From contig JBANDB010000019.1 of assembly GCA_037576215.1 (NCBI GenBank), positions 1,495,501-1,559,500 on the forward strand: a stretch of DNA of 64,000 bases, written 5' to 3'. Positions 60,291-64,000 of this stretch are shown here, piece after piece (within the stretch, counting starts at the first letter, position 1; each line of letters opens with the position of its first letter). A model generated the notes under the pieces. The model was not told where the DNA came from, made no database searches, and worked only from the letters and a program-made list of their open reading frames with translations. This DNA is from Armillaria gallica (lineage: Eukaryota > Basidiomycota > Agaricomycetes > Agaricales > Physalacriaceae). Position numbers and translations under genes: made by a program.

Positions 60291-61344
60291 TGCCGCGTGC
60301 GTGCGTTCAACTGCGTTCGTCTGCGTTTGCGTAAGTTCAACTTGCGTGCGCTTGTGCCCTAATCGATGTGTTTAGATGCGTGCTCGTCTGACAGCTAGTG
60401 TCATTTCAATAATACATCGTAATTATGTTTTCTGTTGAAATTAAACTTACTTGTCCGGATTTCCTGGAGATATCTCCATGACTTATTATGACTCAATAAT
60501 GAGGTGGAATGGTCTGGAAAGGCTATAAATGCATGCATGTTAGTATGTTCTAGTATCACAATGAATATAGTACCCTCTGGTGTCGAAGTACTTATGCTGT
60601 TCTCGATTTTGAGTGAATTAGGCACCTCTAAAATTAACGCAAAGACTCACGCATCTCAAAAATAAGTCATGCATGCGTCCAAACATTGAACGCAAGCGTT
60701 CAGATAGCGCACGCATGCGTTCCTTTTGGAAACGCATGCGTCCGAGATTAAACGCAGATGTGTGACAGTGTTGTGACAAATCTGCGTTCGGTGCGTTTGA
60801 TGCGTTCAAGTCCGAGTTGAACTAGTTGACTTATGATCGCTTCAATTTATCCCGCCCGTAATTGCTTCTAGTCACTCATTCTAGGCAGGTATTTTATTTT
60901 TATGATGTATTCTAGTCGTGCATAGCTAGGTTGCCGTCAACTCGTCGTTTTTGAGCCAGGATTTGGCTCAGTTTCTTCTTGGTTCTTCAACTTTTTCCTC
61001 AACAAAATGGTAATGGTGCCGTGGTTTTTACTGACGGCTATCATACCTAATGGCCACTAACACTCTCAAAACCTCCAAATGCTCTTACCAGCTCGAACAT
61101 TAATGGACTCAGCTGTACATAGACTCTACCATGACAAAGAAAGTTAATTATGGCCGGTGTCGATGTCATACTTGGTATAAATCTAATAAGCAGTAAGTCT
61201 TACTTACACTGTAGCTAATAAAATAATTTAACAGGTGTTTGTAAGCCCAAACGCACAAGACGGCCAACAAACGCATCCATGTCACGCTCACGCAGACGTG
61301 ACAAACGCATGCGAGAAAACGCAAACGCACGCACGCAAACGCAA
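60290..61344. mobile_element. Relative of the 3.55 kb transposon (ACGC family)
   Basis: The right end, GCAGAATTCTATGTGCCC (61327-61344), is the inverse of the left end of the 30960-34513 element. It is preceded by dense AAACGCA repeats (61250-61330). The left part (60290-60830) holds ACGC/GCGT repeats in the opposite orientation; 60640-60830, reverse-complemented, resembles 34000-34200. The middle is unrelated AT-rich sequence. A left terminus with AGAATTCTGC was not found, so the copy is truncated or rearranged. Confidence 0.6.
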
Positions 61345-61904
61345 ACGCAGAATTCTATGTGCCCGATTTCACCAAATTCCACTGAACTGAGTGTTTGTTG
61401 CTCATCTTTTCCTGTAAAACGTCAGCTCACCTTTGTTGGTAGGTTGTTCGAATCATCAGGATTCAGAGCCATATACCCTCTCGCTGCCTCCAGTCATACC
61501 CTCCGAGACTTATTTCGAGTCTCGCTTCGTTGACGCATCGTCACCCTGACTAATACCGCTTATTTCATTTTTTCGTTCTTGTGCGTCTCTGCTACTCCGG
61601 TCACGTCAGACGCCGTTCCGGTACAGCACGAACGTCCAGTTGGAGCCATTGAACGACTGCCTTCTCTCGAAACTCGAGCAGTCCTGACATACTGGACAAG
61701 CTCACGCAGCTTCATAGAGTGAGATCAGAGGGAATTAGGGATCCGTGTCTGCCGAAAGAGTCGTTCGGTGGCATGGCATATGGCTATCGCTGACGGATTT
61801 CTGTTCGGAAGATGGTTCGGAAGGAGAAACATTGAGTTCAGTCAGATGCTGTCCAGCTTGCTGTCAATCCTTAGTGTTAATGAAATTGCTTTGACCATAG
61901 CTCG
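61345..61904. other. Intergenic, nothing recognised
   Basis: No gene or repeat recognised. Confidence 0.3.
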
Positions 61905-62191
61905 AGGCCCTTGCTACCTCAGATATCAAGCGTCGTGAGAATCAGAATGAAATGCAAGGAATCAAAGATTATTTCACGGATGAATTTCAGCAGTCACATC
62001 TCGCAAAGCCGCAGCACGAACGTGTACTGGTCAACAGTAAACGATGCATAACTAAGTTCCGGCCGGGAGCTGTGTTTTTCATTTTCCATCTAACAAATTC
62101 ATCACTACCGAACTCTTCTCGGTGGCGAAGAAGAGAGGGAAGGAGCGATGCTCGCATCCAAACACCAATAGATCAAGAGACTTCCCTGTGA
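61905..62191 (+). CDS. Hypothetical exon, charged and helical
   Basis: An open frame through a possible CTACCTCAG acceptor reads EALATSDIKRRENQNEMQGI, then KDYFTDEFQQSHLAKPQHER and on to a stop at 62191. The charged helical start looks like real protein. The later part (FRPGAVFFIFHL to the end) could be read-through into an intron. No family recognised. Confidence 0.25.
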
Positions 62192-62321
62192 CTGGCGCAT
62201 GAGGACCTCATCTGTGTCTGTTCAGAAAGCGATGAACGCCTGCGATTAAAGTGTTGAGCACAGTTACCACCACGTTTTGCATTATTTCTCGTCCTTGGGA
62301 TAGTTAATACTCAATACTGTT

Positions 62322-62510
62322 GGAGTTCGAGCACGGGAGGGAACGAAAAGAGCAACTCGTTTAGACCTAGTATGTCCCCTCAATGGGAACTATACGGCCT
62401 CGTCAGACGAGTTCGAGTCCAGTGTGGCGCTCGTTGCCGGTTGAAGTGCTGAAACAGTCTTGTGCAGGATGTTCGGAGTTACGGTCCGAAGCACCGGTTC
62501 CTTGACGGCT
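62322..62510 (+). mobile_element. tRNA-related SINE-like repeat, second copy
   Basis: The B-box match GAGTTCGAGTCC at 62409-62420 is followed by TGTGGCGCTCGTTGC, TTGAAGTGCTG, TTGTGCAGGAT and TTCGGAGTTACGG. These match the 41.2 kb copy in order. The head differs: its first 52 bp are the block also found at 22423-22472. The two sequences may be two repeat types joined, or variants of one SINE head. Confidence 0.6.
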
Positions 62511-62576
62511 TTTCCTTTTACTTCCACCATCGAATCCTAATGTTCATTTTCTCCTCCTCAAAATGATCTACCCACG

Positions 62577-63929
62577 ATGGAAGACCTCAGCTCAATGTTC
62601 TGGAACAAGGCTCAATGGCAAGACCTCCGAGTCCACTGCTTGTTCGGATCGAACTGCAATGCTACACGCACTGTGATTTTCATCGATACCTGGGGCCTTG
62701 TGCGAGACGCGTACTGGACATCGAAGCTGTGGACAGTGAATATCAGGATATTGAAGGATTACACGACGGATGAAGTGAGTTTCATGCTGGGCAAGCCTTT
62801 CTGGCAGAACTGACGTCACATTAGGATGCAACAATATTACAACAACTCGATAGATGGAGATTTTTATCGCAAATTCTCGGTGTATACAGCAGCGATAGCA
62901 CTGGAATCCTCATGCTGATAGCCCTCTGTGAATGACAAGTCAGTCACGTAGCTCTCCTCGCAGGCTAATGACGCATATAGCCAGATTTTGCGAACGTGCA
63001 GAATGTATCTAGTCAGGGCTCAGTTGCATCGTCCACGGAAACAACTGATTTGAAAGCAATGGCAAGGCATTCCCTATTGTCAGTATTCAACGAATGACCG
63101 TAACTGTACGTGTCATCTGCGGTCTATCCATTCGTCTACTAAAGCACATATAGCCAGATTTACGCACCCGTGAACTTTGTGACAGCGATTCCGCCAGTTA
63201 TCTCAGCTAGCCGTGACCTTACAGGGATACCGCTCCTGCTCCTTGCCTTTGTATACCGACTTACTCGTGGATAACTTTCAGATCCATCTCGAGCGGCGTT
63301 TTGGGCTGAGAGTCCCTCTTTCTGGCAAGCTCGATAATCCACCGCCTTGGAAGAACATGGGCGACGGAAGAGATATTTTAGCCATGATCGTTATACCGTG
63401 GTACATATCTTCTTGATTGTTTCTATCTATCACTTACCGTGATATAGGCCAATTCCTCGATACGCATACAATTAGGTGGTGCAAAGAGCAGGAGGATGCC
63501 ACGGCCTAGAGAAACTGGGCTATTGCACCCTGAATCGAGCTAATTCTGTGCGCCTGTCGGCATGCCAAGGCTACCGTGTCTTCTTCTTTCCTTAGGCGCC
63601 TACAAACCTTCGGGCTGACGGCTATTTGACGGTCGAATAAGTACAGCCATAAGATGGTTTTAGAGAATCTTGATCAAGTGCGTTCCATTTACAACTACTT
63701 CACGCTCCAGAGTCTGATGGCCCGTGCAGGGATACGTAGGGAAGGGCTCAAGAGTTGTGTATGTCCATCCGTTCCTTGACGATCTATCACTGGTATGTAG
63801 ATAATAAACACACTTTGATTCCCCATTCTCACCTACACGTAGGATACAGATGAAGAAATACTGAAAGACGTCGACGTTAAAGTCAGGGATATTGATGAGG
63901 AGAAACCCTTAGCCAAATGGACGGACTGA
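62577..63929 (+). CDS. Weak multi-exon hypothetical gene at right edge
   Basis: Exon-like frames: 62577 to about 62775 (WQDLRVHCLFGSNCNATRTV, then ILKDYTTDE and a GTGAGT donor), 63654-63758 (MVLENLDQVRSIYNYFTLQS, ending at a GTATGT donor) and 63843-63929 (DTDEEILKDVDVKVRDIDEE, ending KWTD stop). The last two join in phase 0 across an 84-bp intron. They may belong to one gene or two. A short DTKVSVRDLDI end at 36.2 kb recalls the last exon. No domain recognised. Confidence 0.25.
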
Positions 63930-64000
63930 GTGCCTTCTGCTGCGGCGTGCGAGCATGCCTCTGGACTACCCAAGGAATTGGGGACGGTTTCCTCTCCCCT

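Overview
The window looks like nuclear DNA of an Agaricomycete-type basidiomycete fungus. The evidence is (i) very short introns of 52-60 bp with GT...AG borders in the gene models that work, (ii) a caspase-fold (C14) protein, HET-domain proteins and a large N-glycosylated membrane protein of kinds known to be multi-copy in mushroom-forming fungi, and (iii) a high load of transposons and dead gene copies. There is no bacterial gene organisation, no rRNA, no convincing tRNA and no CRISPR array. Species cannot be told from the sequence.

Layout. 0-5.2 kb: a decayed LINE on the minus strand (ORF1-like protein, then an endonuclease fragment), with a tandem array of tRNA T-arm-like units in it. 5.7-6.6 kb: a three-copy direct repeat and a frameshifted caspase fragment. 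7.3-11 kb: dead copies of multi-copy genes; the 7.9-11.0 kb block is repeated at 55.4-59.0 kb. 13.8-18.5 kb: the best membrane-protein gene, whose second intron holds a 2.8 kb insertion with imperfect inverted ends. 19.5-20.3 kb: a dead short-chain dehydrogenase. 24.7-25.7 and 37.8-38.4 kb: two dead copies of another probable membrane protein. 26.8-34.6 kb: one HET-domain gene cut into three pieces by two insertions. One of these is a 3.55 kb DNA transposon with a 9-bp target duplication, which itself carries a nested TA-flanked MITE. 39.35-40.9 kb: a four-exon caspase-like gene in which the catalytic Cys position is Ser. 41.2-43.3 kb: a tRNA-related SINE-like repeat and an element full of AAGTGA/TCACTT motifs. 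43.5-45.1 kb: small hypothetical genes. 47.2-48 kb: a regular array of hairpin units and a CTAGTCAT repeat. 49.5-53.1 kb: a TA-flanked MITE, a second HET gene (dead by one stop codon and one G-run frameshift) and a 759-bp element with an 8-bp target duplication. 55.4-59.0 kb: the second copy of the duplicated block. 60.3-61.3 kb: a relative of the 3.55 kb transposon. 61.9-63.9 kb: weak exon candidates and a second SINE-like copy.

How it fits together: HET and caspase-fold proteins are both linked, in fungi, to non-self recognition and programmed cell death. The window holds two HET copies (both dead), one dead caspase copy and one intact-looking caspase with a changed active site. It reads as a repeat-rich accessory region where self-recognition genes are duplicated, cut by transposons and lost. 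The most interesting unexplained system is the transposon family whose ends share AGAATTCTGC and which carries dense ACGC/GCATGC arrays near its ends.
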